From assembly GCF_032085515.1 (NCBI RefSeq), contig NZ_JASXSX010000001.1:868001-932000 (forward strand): DNA of 64,000 nt. The letters are read 5' to 3'. The stretch is from Gleimia hominis (GTDB taxonomy: Bacteria; Actinomycetota; Actinomycetes; Actinomycetales; Actinomycetaceae). Position numbers and translations under genes: made by a program. Of the stretch, positions 1 to 7,832 are shown piece after piece (the stretch's first letter is position 1; every line of letters starts with the position of its first letter). The notes beneath the pieces were generated by a model, which was not told the DNA's origin, did not search any database, and saw only the letters and a list, made by a program, of their open reading frames with translations.

Positions 1-542
1 TTAACCGCGTTTCCAAAGTGGTTAAGGGCGGGCGCCGGTTCGCATTCACCGCTCTGGTAGTGGTCGGTGACGGCGAAGGCACCGTGGGCGTTGGCTACGG
101 TAAAGCAAAAGAAGTACCTCAGGCGATTGCAAAAGGTGTGGAAGACGCGAAGAAGAACTTTTTCCGCGTCCCCATGATTGGCCGGACGATCACGCACCTG
201 GTGCGTGGCGAAGATGCGGCTGGAATCGTGTTGCTGCGCCCCGCTTCCCCCGGTACTGGGGTAATCGCGGGTGGTCCAGTGCGCGCCGTGCTGGAATGCG
301 CCGGTGTGCACGACGTGCTGACGAAGTCCTTGGGATCGCAAAACGCGCTGAACATCGTTCGGGCTACGGTTGCTGGTTTGAAGGAATTGGAGCAGCCTGA
401 GGCCGTGGCAGCTCGCCGCGGACTCGCACTGGAACGCGTTGCACCAGCTTCGATGCTGCGTGCCCGTGCTGAAGGTGAAGAGGCGGAGCGCCTCATGGCT
501 GAAATTGCTGAGAACGAGGCAGCAGCAGGGGTAGGTGCGTAA
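1..542 (+). CDS. rpsE: 30S ribosomal protein S5, 5' end missing
   Basis: Partial gene; the window begins inside it and the reading frame starts at base 3. S5 is a small-subunit protein that helps maintain translational accuracy. The visible part begins in the N-terminal RNA-binding fold (VVKGGRRFAFTALVVVGDG, then VGVGYGKAKEVPQAI) and continues through the typical C-terminal domain, ending in an Ala/Glu-rich tail. The stop codon overlaps the start of rpmD by one base (TAATG). This is the standard spc-operon order, so co-transcription with rpmD and rplO is expected. Only the first few dozen residues are missing. Confidence 0.97.
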   Translation, partial: NRVSKVVKGGRRFAFTALVVVGDGEGTVGVGYGKAKEVPQAIAKGVEDAKKNFFRVPMIGRTITHLVRGEDAAGIVLLRPASPGTGVIAGGPVRAVLECAGVHDVLTKSLGSQNALNIVRATVAGLKELEQPEAVAARRGLALERVAPASMLRARAEGEEAERLMAEIAENEAAAGVGA

Positions 543-724
543 TGGCGAAACTGAAGATTACCCGTACGCGCTCGTCGATTGGTCGCACGCCTAAGCAGCG
601 TGCCACCATCGTGACTCTGGGTTTGCGCAAGATCGGTCAAAGCGTTGTCCGTGACGACACGCCGTCCGTTCGCGGCCTCATCCAGGTTGTCCGCCACATG
701 GTTGAGGTAGAGGAGGTCGAGTAA
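542..724 (+). CDS. rpmD: 50S ribosomal protein L30
   Basis: A 60-residue protein with the L30 pattern: KITRTRSSIGRTPKQRATIVTLGL, then the conserved VVRDDTPSVRGLIQVVRHMV end. L30 sits on the large subunit and is lacking in some bacterial lineages. The start ATG overlaps the rpsE stop by one base, implying translational coupling. rplO follows two bases after the stop. Length and position match the family. Confidence 0.97.
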   Translation: MAKLKITRTRSSIGRTPKQRATIVTLGLRKIGQSVVRDDTPSVRGLIQVVRHMVEVEEVE

Positions 725-726
725 CC

Positions 727-1179
727 ATGGCTGAGAAGAAGGTTCTACGCCTGCACGACCTAAAGTCCGCACCCGGAGCTACCACGCGTAAGCAACGCGT
801 TGGCCGCGGTGAAGGTTCGAAGGGTAAAACTTCGGGCCGTGGTACGAAGGGTACGAAGGCTCGTAACACCGTTCCCGCAGCGTTCGAGGGTGGGCAGATG
901 CCGATGCATATGCGCATGCCGAAGCTGCGTGGGTTCAAAAACCCGTTCCGCGTTGAGTACCAGGTTGTGAACCTGGGGCGCTTGGAAGAGCTTTTCCCGG
1001 AGGGTGGCGACGTAACTGTTGACGCGCTCGTGGAGAAGAACGCGGTTCGTAAGAACTGTCCTGTGAAGGTACTTGGCACGGGCGAAGTTACGAAGAAGTT
1101 CAACATTACCGTCGACAAGTGGTCTGCTTCCGCTGAGGAGAAGATCACCAAGGCTGGCGGCACCATTCAGGCTCGGTAA
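727..1179 (+). CDS. rplO: 50S ribosomal protein L15
   Basis: A 150-residue L15, a late-assembling large-subunit protein. The N-terminal basic, Gly-rich stretch (RKQRVGRGEGSKGKTSGRGTKGTKAR) and the PKLRGFKNPFRVEYQVVNLGRLEELFP block are diagnostic. It starts two bases after the rpmD stop. A strong hairpin lies about 20 bases past its stop, so this looks like the end of the spc transcript, with secY carrying its own promoter. Confidence 0.97.
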   Translation: MAEKKVLRLHDLKSAPGATTRKQRVGRGEGSKGKTSGRGTKGTKARNTVPAAFEGGQMPMHMRMPKLRGFKNPFRVEYQVVNLGRLEELFPEGGDVTVDALVEKNAVRKNCPVKVLGTGEVTKKFNITVDKWSASAEEKITKAGGTIQAR

Positions 1180-1199
1180 TTCGAGGCTGGTGAATATGT

Positions 1200-1233
1200 A
1201 AGGTGGCTCGATCATTCGTGGTCGAGCCACCTT
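1200..1233 (+). terminator. Hairpin terminator after rplO
   Basis: Perfect 12-bp inverted repeat AAGGTGGCTCGA / TCGAGCCACCTT with a 10-nt loop, 20 bases after the rplO stop. The T-tract after it is weak (TTGCTGTGT), so termination efficiency is uncertain. It separates the spc genes from secY. Confidence 0.75.
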
Positions 1234-1336
1234 GCTGTGTGAGCTTTCAGTTTTAGAGTTTGGGCGATTTACCGCCAGCGATTATTTTCCGGTACGCTAG
1301 GTCGTGCACTAGTGCGCATAATTTTGAGGAGGACGC

Positions 1337-2629
1337 GTGCTCAGCACATTTGCACAGGCATTCCGCACGCCTGATCTGCGGGGTAAACTGCTGTTCAGTT
1401 TGCTCATAATGGGGCTGTTCCGCCTGGGGTCTTTTATCCCTACACCGGGTGTGTCCACGCCTAACATTCAAACGTGTGTGGCGCAGCAGGGGGAGAACTC
1501 CCTGCTGGATCTCGTTAACTTGTTTTCCGGTGGAGCATTACTGCAGCTGTCAGTGTTCGCACTTGGGATCATGCCCTATATTACGGCGTCGATTATTGTG
1601 CAGTTGCTTCGTGTTGTGATTCCCCGGTTCGATGACCTCCATAAGGAAGGGCAGCAGGGGCAGACGAAGTTGACGCAGTACACGCGTTACCTAACTATTT
1701 TCTTGGGCGTCCTCCAGTCTTCTACAATGATCAGTTTGGCGATGGCAGACCGGTTGTTCCCCGGCTGTTCCGCCCCGGTGATCCCAGAGAAGAACGCTGG
1801 TACTTTCTTGATGATGCTACTGGTTATGACTGCCGGTACCGGCGTGATCATGTGGATGGGTGAGCTCATCACCGAACGCGGCATTGGCAACGGCATGTCC
1901 CTGCTGATTTTCACTTCGATTACCGCGACACTGCCGGCGCACTTGTTCTCCATTGGCCGCGCTGGGGCATGGGGGAAGGTCTTCTGGATTCTGGCGCTCA
2001 TCTTGGTTATCACCATGGTGGTGGTTTACATTGAACTGGCGCAGCGCCGCATCCCGGTACAGTACGCGAAACGGATGGTGGGGCAGCGCCTCATGGGTGG
2101 GTCATCCACCTATATTCCACTGAAGATCAACATGGCGAACGTTATTCCCGTGATTTTCTCGACCTCAATTCTGGCGTTGCCGACTATGATCGCGAACTTC
2201 GGTAATCCCAATGACTCGTGGGTGCAGTGGATTCACGCTAACTTTGCGCGCACAACCGTTGTTTATCTGATTGCGAACGGGCTTATGATCCTGTTCTTCA
2301 CGTTCTTCTACACGTCGATCACGTTTAACCCCGACGAGGTTGCGGACAACATGAAGAAGTACGGCGGGTTCATTCCAGGTATCCGCGCCGGGGTTCCGAC
2401 TGCAGAGTACTTGCGGTTCGTTATGAACCGCATAACCACTGCGGGCGCCCTATATTTGGTGATTGTCGCTCTGCTACCTTCCATTGCGATGATTCCACTT
2501 CATCTTGAGGGCGGGCAGATGCCGTTCGGTGGGACTACGCTGCTGATCGTTGTGGGGGTTGGCCTGCAGACGGTGATGCAGATTGATTCACAGCTTCAAA
2601 AACACCATTACGAAGGATTCTTGCAATGA
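1337..2629 (+). CDS. secY: Protein translocase subunit SecY
   Basis: A 430-residue multi-spanning membrane protein forming the SecYEG channel that moves unfolded proteins across the cytoplasmic membrane. It opens with LSTFAQAFRTPDLRGKLLFSLLIMGLFRLGSFIPTPGV, where the first TM and plug region lie. ITERGIGNGMSLLIF and the QRRIPVQYAKRMVG cytosolic loop are SecY signatures. Ten hydrophobic segments are expected. The GTG start has a GAGGAGG-like site a few bases upstream. It overlaps adk by four bases (ATGA), indicating one transcript. Confidence 0.97.
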   Translation: MLSTFAQAFRTPDLRGKLLFSLLIMGLFRLGSFIPTPGVSTPNIQTCVAQQGENSLLDLVNLFSGGALLQLSVFALGIMPYITASIIVQLLRVVIPRFDDLHKEGQQGQTKLTQYTRYLTIFLGVLQSSTMISLAMADRLFPGCSAPVIPEKNAGTFLMMLLVMTAGTGVIMWMGELITERGIGNGMSLLIFTSITATLPAHLFSIGRAGAWGKVFWILALILVITMVVVYIELAQRRIPVQYAKRMVGQRLMGGSSTYIPLKINMANVIPVIFSTSILALPTMIANFGNPNDSWVQWIHANFARTTVVYLIANGLMILFFTFFYTSITFNPDEVADNMKKYGGFIPGIRAGVPTAEYLRFVMNRITTAGALYLVIVALLPSIAMIPLHLEGGQMPFGGTTLLIVVGVGLQTVMQIDSQLQKHHYEGFLQ

Positions 2630-3213
2630 GCAAACCAGTGATCATTATGCTGGGTGCCCCAGGTGCGGGTAAGGGCACGCAGGCGAAGCGCATCGCGCAA
2701 AAACTTGGCATCCCAGCGATTTCTACGGGCGCGATTTTTCGAGAGAACCTGGCTCAGGACACGGTTTTGGGGCAGCAGGCCCGCGAGTACATCAATAAGG
2801 GTGAGTTCGTGCCCGATTCCGTGACGAACCCGATGGTTCAGGCTCGTTTGAAAGCACCGGACGTGCAGGATGGCTACCTGTTGGACGGTTACCCCCGCAC
2901 GCTCGAGCAGGCGCATTTTCTGCGTGACGCCATGGCAGCGCTGCACCAAGAGATTACTTTGGTAATGGAGATTGCGGTTGATGAGGATTCGGTTGTTGAC
3001 CGGCTATTGAAACGTGCTGAGGAAGAGGGTCGTGCCGACGATACTGAGCCGGTGATTCGCCACCGCCTGGAGGTCTACCACCGGCAGACGGAGCCGATGG
3101 CTACGTACTACGCGGACCAGGACATGCTAGTTCAAATCGATGGTACCGGCAGCGTGGATGAGGTTTGGGCCCGGGTCGAAGCGGTGCTTGATGAAGCGTT
3201 GAAGGAGAAGTAA
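2626..3213 (+). CDS. adk: Adenylate kinase
   Basis: A 195-residue enzyme that interconverts ATP + AMP with 2 ADP in the cytosol. The P-loop GAPGAGKGTQ is near residues 8-17 and is followed by the AMP-binding ISTGAIFRENL. DGYPRT is the conserved Arg-containing motif. The LID is of the short type without zinc cysteines, which fits the length. It overlaps secY by four bases, the classical secY-adk arrangement. Confidence 0.96.
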   Translation: MSKPVIIMLGAPGAGKGTQAKRIAQKLGIPAISTGAIFRENLAQDTVLGQQAREYINKGEFVPDSVTNPMVQARLKAPDVQDGYLLDGYPRTLEQAHFLRDAMAALHQEITLVMEIAVDEDSVVDRLLKRAEEEGRADDTEPVIRHRLEVYHRQTEPMATYYADQDMLVQIDGTGSVDEVWARVEAVLDEALKEK

Positions 3214-3244
3214 CGTTCTGGCGTCGGCAGTTTCGTATCTACTT

Positions 3245-3301
3245 AGCAGTGCTTTAGCTTAATACCAATGCTTTAACTAGTAACCAGTGCTTTAACTAGT
3301 T
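3245..3301. repeat. Three imperfect 19-bp tandem repeats
   Basis: Direct copies at 3245-3263, 3264-3282 and 3283-3301, each containing a CCAGTGCTTTAACTAGT-like core. They lie in the adk-map gap, upstream of the probable map promoter. There are no spacers and no coding potential. A second 19-bp array follows the map gene. Confidence 0.8.
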
Positions 3302-3338
3302 AACGGCGAGACGACATGCTAATAGCTTTGTAGGTCGG

Positions 3339-3367
3339 TTGCACTGCCTTATGGGCCAACTTTAGAT
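3339..3367 (+). promoter_or_regulatory. Probable promoter of map-infA
   Basis: TTGCAC (3339-3344) and TTAGAT (3362-3367) are 17 bp apart, close to the primary sigma-factor consensus. They lie 61 bases upstream of the map start in a 215-base gap. This is a consensus match only, with no experimental support. Confidence 0.5.
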
Positions 3368-3428
3368 CGTATTCCACCCGCTGTTGCCGCACGAACAGTG
3401 GGTGGTTTCACATAGTGAGGAGTTAACA

Positions 3429-4265
3429 GTGGCGCGGATTCAACGAAAAAACCGCAAGCAGATTGAGTACATGCGCGAGGCCGGTTTGATTGTCGCAAAG
3501 ATTCACGAGGCCCTGAGGGAGGCGGCGCAGCCGGGCGTGACCTTGCTGGAATTGGACGCGGTGAGTGCGCATGTGATCGAGTCTTCGGGAGCGAAGTCGA
3601 ACTTCCTTGGTTACTACGGTTACCCAGCAACCGTGTGCATCTCGGTAAATGACACGGTTGTGCATGGAATTCCAGATGAAACTCCGTTAAAGGCTGGAGA
3701 CCTGGTGAGTTTCGACTGTGGCGCGTACGTGGAGCGCGAGGGGAAGCAGTGGCACGGGGACGCAGCGTTCACAATGATCGTTGGAGGTGACGAACATGGC
3801 AGTGAGGCCGCACGTCGTTTGAACCGAATTACGGAACAGTCAATGTGGGCGGCTTTAGCTGCAGTGGCGACGGGTAACCGCACTAATGACATTGGCCGCG
3901 CGGTGGAACAGGTGGTGGCTGCGAACCGCGATGGCGATTGGGAAGCGGGCATTATCGAGGAGTACACGGGGCACGGGATCGGGACCGCGATGCACATGGA
4001 TCCCTCGGTATACAACTATGAGGTGACGGGCCGAACCCCGGCTTTGAAACGTGGCATGGTGCTGGCGGTGGAACCCATGCTGGTCGATGGCAAGATTGAC
4101 ACAAAAACGCTGGCCGATGAGTGGACGGTGAAGACGGTGGATGGCCGTCTGGCGAGCCACTGGGAACACACGATCGCTCTCACTGATAACGGGGTGTGGG
4201 TACTCACCGCGCCAGATGGTGGGGAGGCCGGGCTTGCGCCTTATGGCATTACTCCGCAGCCGTAA
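3429..4265 (+). CDS. map: Methionine aminopeptidase, type I
   Basis: A 278-residue enzyme that removes the initiator Met from new proteins, using two metal ions. The five metal ligands are visible: Asp in VSFDCGAY, Asp in WHGDAAFT, His in GHGIGTAMH, Glu in AVEPML and Glu in SHWEHTIAL. I chose the GTG start because GAGGAGTTAACA lies just before it; an upstream in-frame start at 3384 adds 15 residues without family support. Its position between adk and infA is standard. The last codons and stop form the first unit of a tandem array. Confidence 0.95.
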   Translation: MARIQRKNRKQIEYMREAGLIVAKIHEALREAAQPGVTLLELDAVSAHVIESSGAKSNFLGYYGYPATVCISVNDTVVHGIPDETPLKAGDLVSFDCGAYVEREGKQWHGDAAFTMIVGGDEHGSEAARRLNRITEQSMWAALAAVATGNRTNDIGRAVEQVVAANRDGDWEAGIIEEYTGHGIGTAMHMDPSVYNYEVTGRTPALKRGMVLAVEPMLVDGKIDTKTLADEWTVKTVDGRLASHWEHTIALTDNGVWVLTAPDGGEAGLAPYGITPQP

Positions 4266-4344
4266 CGTTTTCCTCAGACGTAACGATGCTTTGCAGATGT
4301 AGCGTTGCCTCGTAGATGTAGAGTTGCCTCGCAGATGTAGCGTT
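4251..4344. repeat. 19-bp tandem array starting inside the end of map
   Basis: About five copies, clearest at 4270-4287, 4288-4306, 4307-4325 and 4326-4344 (unit like GCCTCGCAGATGTAGCGTT). The first, more diverged copy covers the last codons and TAA stop of map. Every later copy retains a TAA or TAG at the equivalent place. No spacers are present. Confidence 0.85.
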
Positions 4345-4522
4345 CACGCACTTCAGCCCTCTAGTCGTTTCGGTAGACGGCAAAGGGTTCTTGCAAGCGC
4401 GCCACGGGAGAGTGAGTAAAATAACAAGGTCTGCCCTGTAGTTGAGCTTGGTTTTCCATTAAACTGATTAGTCGGGTCATTGTCTGTATCCGCGGTATTT
4501 GTGGAGGCAGGCGGACCGGGCT

Positions 4523-4548
4523 TTGTGAACGCAAAGCTTAGATACACT
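4523..4548 (+). promoter_or_regulatory. Possible infA promoter
   Basis: The 224 bases from 4345 to 4568 hold no gene. TACACT (4543-4548) is a fair -10 box, 20 bases before infA. The nearest -35-like TTGTGA (4523-4528) is only 14 bp away, so the assignment is weak. A separate promoter for infA-rpmJ-rpsM-rpsK-rpoA-rplQ would be normal. Confidence 0.3.
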
Positions 4549-4568
4549 TGAGGGGTTAGACAAAGCGT

Positions 4569-4790
4569 ATGGCCAAAAAAGATGGCGTCATTGAAATGGA
4601 AGGCACCATTTCGGAGGCATTGCCGAACGCAATGTTCCGCGTGGAGCTTCCTAATGGGCACATCGTGCTCGCGCATATTTCTGGGAAAATGCGTCAGCAC
4701 TACATTCGTATTCTGCCGGAAGACCGTGTTGTTGTAGAGCTTTCGCCCTACGATCTGACGCGGGGCCGGATTGTTTACCGCTACAAGTAA
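4569..4790 (+). CDS. infA: Translation initiation factor IF-1
   Basis: A 73-residue S1-like OB-fold protein that binds the ribosomal A site during initiation. The sequence MAKKDGVIEMEGTISEALPN, then VLAHISGKMRQHYIRILPED and VELSPYDLTRGRIVYR is textbook IF-1. It sits directly before rpmJ, as in most bacteria. Length is exactly typical. Confidence 0.98.
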   Translation: MAKKDGVIEMEGTISEALPNAMFRVELPNGHIVLAHISGKMRQHYIRILPEDRVVVELSPYDLTRGRIVYRYK

Positions 4791-4826
4791 ATAAGACACA
4801 ATAACACCGATTGGCGGAGGTAAACC

Positions 4827-4943
4827 ATGAAGGTACAGCCGAGCGTCAAGAAGATCTGTGACAAGTGCAAGGTGATTCGTCGCCACAGCAAAGTCATGGT
4901 GATCTGCGACAATCCGCGACACAAGCAGCGTCAAGGCCGATAG
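4827..4943 (+). CDS. rpmJ: 50S ribosomal protein L36, zinc-binding form
   Basis: A 38-residue protein reading MKVQPSVKKICDKCKVIRRH and ending KQRQGR. The Cys-x2-Cys pair at residues 11/14, Cys27 and His32 form the zinc-ribbon of the C+ type of L36. GGCGGAGG lies just upstream of the ATG. It lies 36 bases after infA, the usual neighbour. Confidence 0.97.
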   Translation: MKVQPSVKKICDKCKVIRRHSKVMVICDNPRHKQRQGR

Positions 4944-5089
4944 GGCACCGCTGTTCAATAAATAAAGATAAGCACTTTACCGGCCGCTTAGGCGGGACCC
5001 TCGGACCGGAGGCCGAGGCTGGTTGGCAGCGTCAGCTCGCTACCAGATGGTAAGGTGACCACCTCCCTTTCCAAATTTGGAGAACAAGT

Positions 5090-5461
5090 ATGGCACGTAT
5101 TGCCGGCGTTGACCTCCCCCGCGAAAAGCGGTTAGAGGTAGCGCTCACCTACATTTTCGGAGTAGGTCGTTCACGCGCTAAAGAAACTTTGAAAGCCACT
5201 GGCGTTTCACCTGATACGCGCGTTAAGGACGCTACCGAAGAAGAGTTCGTGAAGCTCCGCGAGTACATCGAAGGTAACTACCAGGTGGAGGGTGACTTGC
5301 GCCGTGAGGTGCAGGCTGACATCCGCCGCAAGATTGAGATTGGCTGCTACCAGGGTCTGCGCCACCGCCGTGGCCTACCCGTGCATGGTCAGCGCACCAA
5401 GACAAACGCGCGCACCCGTAAGGGCCCCAAGCGCACTGTTGCCGGAAAGAAGAGCGCGTAA
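5090..5461 (+). CDS. rpsM: 30S ribosomal protein S13
   Basis: A 123-residue S13, located at the head of the small subunit in contact with tRNA and L5. MARIAGVDLPREKRLEVALTYIFGVGRSRA is the family start, and the basic RGLPVHGQRTKTNARTRKGPKRT region is the conserved C-terminal tail. The 146 bases upstream (4944-5089) have several GC-rich self-complementary stretches that could fold as a leader, but I cannot assign a known RNA family. Confidence 0.97.
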   Translation: MARIAGVDLPREKRLEVALTYIFGVGRSRAKETLKATGVSPDTRVKDATEEEFVKLREYIEGNYQVEGDLRREVQADIRRKIEIGCYQGLRHRRGLPVHGQRTKTNARTRKGPKRTVAGKKSA

Positions 5462-5499
5462 GCTGCGGCTTCGCTGATACTCGTAGGAGAAAATGATCT

Positions 5500-5898
5500 A
5501 TGGCTACTAAATCTTCAGTGGCGCGCAAAGGGAAGCGTAAGGAACACCGGAACGTAACCCACGGGCACGCCTACATTAAATCTACTTTTAATAACACGAT
5601 CGTTTCGATCACGGATCCGACCGGTGGGGTGCTTTCTTGGGCTTCATCCGGACAGGTTGGTTTCAAAGGTTCGCGTAAGTCAACGCCGTTCGCAGCACAA
5701 CTGGCGGCTGAATCTGCTGCTCGTCGCGCTCAGGAATACGGTGTTAAGAAAGTTGACGTGTTCGTTAAGGGCCCGGGTTCGGGCCGTGAGACCGCTATCC
5801 GTTCACTTCAGGCCACCGGCATTGAGGTGGGGTCAATCCAGGATGTGACGCCGCAGGCTCACAATGGTTGCCGCCCCCCGAAGCGCCGTCGCGTCTAA
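5500..5898 (+). CDS. rpsK: 30S ribosomal protein S11
   Basis: A 132-residue S11, which lines the mRNA exit region of the small-subunit platform. GHAYIKSTFNNTIVSITDP, GFKGSRKSTPFAAQLAAE and the end QAHNGCRPPKRRRV are signatures. In many bacteria rpsD follows; here a 139-base non-coding spacer and then rpoA follow. Confidence 0.97.
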   Translation: MATKSSVARKGKRKEHRNVTHGHAYIKSTFNNTIVSITDPTGGVLSWASSGQVGFKGSRKSTPFAAQLAAESAARRAQEYGVKKVDVFVKGPGSGRETAIRSLQATGIEVGSIQDVTPQAHNGCRPPKRRRV

Positions 5899-6037
5899 GG
5901 GAAGTACGAAGACTTCGCGTCTTCCACGTCGAGTTACGCACAACGCCTTTGCGTAACGCCGCACTTGTTTCAGGACTGACCTGTAACGTACCTGAAGCGT
6001 CATATGGCGGATGCTTCAGGAAGAAAGGACCAAAGAC
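5899..6037 (+). other. Structured rpsK-rpoA spacer in place of rpsD
   Basis: The spacer contains three inverted repeats: GAAGAC/GTCTTC at 5908-5924, GTTACGCA/TGCGTAAC at 5933-5957 and CCTGAAGC/GCTTCAGG at 5991-6020. None has a following T-run, so they are unlikely to be intrinsic terminators. The last hairpin ends 17 bases before the rpoA start and may influence its translation or processing of the transcript. Confidence 0.55.
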
Positions 6038-7027
6038 GTGCTAATTGCACAGCGACCCACTCTTACTGAAGAGCAGGTTAGCGAGTACCGTTCACGATTC
6101 ACCCTGGAGCCGTTGGAACCAGGTTTTGGCTACACACTTGGTAACTCGCTGCGCCGCACACTGCTTTCCTCAATTCCGGGGGCGGCAGTAACATCGATCC
6201 GCATCGATGGGGTGCAGCATGAGTTCTCAACTATTCCCGGGGTTAAGGAAGATGTTGCGGAAATTATCCTCAACATTAAGGACCTCGTACTTTCCTCAGA
6301 AAACGACGAACCTGTCGTCATGTACTTGCGTAAGGCGGGTACTGGTGAGGTGACCGCAGCGGACATTACCCCGCCTGCGGGAGTGCAGATCCACAACCCG
6401 GACTTGCACCTAGCTACCTTGTCTGAAAAGGGCAAGCTGGAGATTGAACTGACAGTTGAGCGTGGCCGCGGCTACGTGTCGGCAGATCAGAACAAGGATC
6501 CGAACGCCGAGCTGGCGCGGATCCCGGTGGACTCGATCTACAGCCCCGTTTTGAAGGTGAGCTACAAGGTTGAGGCGACTCGTGTGGAACAGCGCACGGA
6601 CTTCGACCGTCTAATCGTTGATGTAGAAACAAAACCAGCTATTTTGCCACGTGATGCGATTGCGTCTGCCGGCAAAACCCTCGTGGAGTTGTTCGGCCTG
6701 GCTGGGGAACTCAACACGGAAGCTGAGGGCATTGAGATCGGCCCGGCGGCGACGGATGAGACGCTGTCTGCAGACCTGGCACTGCCGATTGAGAACCTGG
6801 GGTTGCAGTCGCGTTCGTACAATGCGTTGCGTCGCCGTGGGATCCTCACTGTTGGTGAACTGGTTGCTCATTCAGAGGCAGACCTGTTGGACATCCGCAA
6901 CTTCGGTTCCAAGTCGATTGAGGAGATTAAGGAACAGTTGGCGGGCCTGGGGATGACCCTGAAAGATCAGGCGCCAGCACCTGGCAGTGGTGATCAGTCC
7001 GGTTCCATTCAGTTCAGTGACGAGTAA
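6038..7027 (+). CDS. rpoA: RNA polymerase alpha subunit
   Basis: A 329-residue core polymerase subunit. The N-terminal assembly domain shows FTLEPLEPGFGYTLGNSLRRTLLSSIPG. After an acidic linker, the C-terminal domain carries LPIENLGLQSRSYNALRRRGI and RNFGSKSIEEIKEQL, which contact promoter UP elements and activators. The GTG start at 6038 is preceded by AGAAAGGAC; an upstream in-frame start at 6011 would only add nine non-conserved residues. Position before rplQ is standard. Confidence 0.96.
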   Translation: MLIAQRPTLTEEQVSEYRSRFTLEPLEPGFGYTLGNSLRRTLLSSIPGAAVTSIRIDGVQHEFSTIPGVKEDVAEIILNIKDLVLSSENDEPVVMYLRKAGTGEVTAADITPPAGVQIHNPDLHLATLSEKGKLEIELTVERGRGYVSADQNKDPNAELARIPVDSIYSPVLKVSYKVEATRVEQRTDFDRLIVDVETKPAILPRDAIASAGKTLVELFGLAGELNTEAEGIEIGPAATDETLSADLALPIENLGLQSRSYNALRRRGILTVGELVAHSEADLLDIRNFGSKSIEEIKEQLAGLGMTLKDQAPAPGSGDQSGSIQFSDE

Positions 7028-7058
7028 ACTCGTCCGTTAAGTTTTAATAGGAGTAACA

Positions 7059-7634
7059 ATGCCCACACCTACAAAGGGCGCTCGTTTGGGAAGTGGTCCC
7101 GCACACGAGAAACACATTCTGGCTAACCTGGCCCGCGACTTGTTCGAGCACAAGCAGATCACGACTACGCGTGCGAAGGCTCGCCGTTTGCAGCCGTACG
7201 CGGAGAAGCTGATTACCAAGGCTCGTCGCGGTGACATTCACGCGCGCCGCACGGTTGCGAAGAAAATCCAGGACAAAGACATCCTGTACGTTCTGTTTGA
7301 TGAGGTTGCGAAACAGATCGATCCGGAACGTGCCGGCGGGTACACCCGGATTGTTGACCTTCCGCCGCGCCGCGGAGACAACGCGCCGATGGCGCAGATC
7401 TCTCTGGTGCTAGAGAAGGTTGAGAAGAAGGCTGTTGTGAAGGAAGCGCAAAAGACCGCGCAGAAGGCAGCTGACAAAGCAGAAGCTGAGGAAGTGTCGA
7501 AATCTGCTGAGGATAAAGAGGCGCAGGAAGCTAAGGACGAGGCTGGTAAAGCTGCGCCCGCTGCAGAAGCGGAAACTGGCTCCGCTTCGGAATCTGAAGC
7601 TGCTGACACCAAGGATGCTTCTGAGGAGAAGTAA
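7059..7634 (+). CDS. rplQ: 50S ribosomal protein L17 with long acidic tail
   Basis: A 191-residue protein. Residues 1 to about 120 are canonical L17 (MPTPTKGARLGSGPAHEKHI, then ITTTRAKARRLQPYAEKLIT and YTRIVDLPPRRGDNAPMAQI). The last 70 or so residues are an Ala/Glu/Lys-rich, low-complexity extension that ends in Glu-Lys. Such tails occur in some actinobacterial L17 proteins. It closes the alpha operon and is followed by a good terminator. Confidence 0.95.
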   Translation: MPTPTKGARLGSGPAHEKHILANLARDLFEHKQITTTRAKARRLQPYAEKLITKARRGDIHARRTVAKKIQDKDILYVLFDEVAKQIDPERAGGYTRIVDLPPRRGDNAPMAQISLVLEKVEKKAVVKEAQKTAQKAADKAEAEEVSKSAEDKEAQEAKDEAGKAAPAAEAETGSASESEAADTKDASEEK

Positions 7635-7710
7635 CCGGCTTCGGTTGAACTTCTGCTTAGCGGCTGGCGTTCAGGTGGCTGCATTCGCTTAGTTCAGTCT
7701 CAATACTATA

Positions 7711-7751
7711 GGTGGCGTTCCTCCTTTTGGGGGAGCGCCACTTTTGTTGTT
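7711..7751 (+). terminator. Rho-independent terminator of the alpha operon
   Basis: GTGGCG (7712-7717) pairs with CGCCAC (7736-7741), with a further CCTCC/GGGGG helix inside. TTTTGTTGTTT follows directly. It lies about 75 bases after rplQ. Confidence 0.8.
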
Positions 7752-7819
7752 TGTACCAAGGCGTGCAGAAGCCGCTTCATATGCTCAGAAAGGTGCGGAC
7801 GCCGGTTTGTTTCAGACAG

Positions 7820-7825
7820 TATGAT
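7820..7825 (+). promoter_or_regulatory. -10 box for leaderless start of the ROK kinase gene
   Basis: TATGAT lies exactly 7 bases before the ATG at 7833 and no Shine-Dalgarno sequence is present. This geometry is typical of leaderless actinobacterial transcripts. No convincing -35 box is visible. Confidence 0.45.
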
Positions 7826-7832
7826 CTAAGGC

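Noticed and set aside
119..772. Long minus-strand frame opposite rpsE/rpmD
   Set aside because: It mirrors conserved ribosomal genes, has composition expected of an antisense shadow and no recognisable domain.
4865..5053. Plus-strand frame overlapping rpmJ
   Set aside because: It overlaps the well-supported L36 gene in another frame and has no domain or ribosome site.
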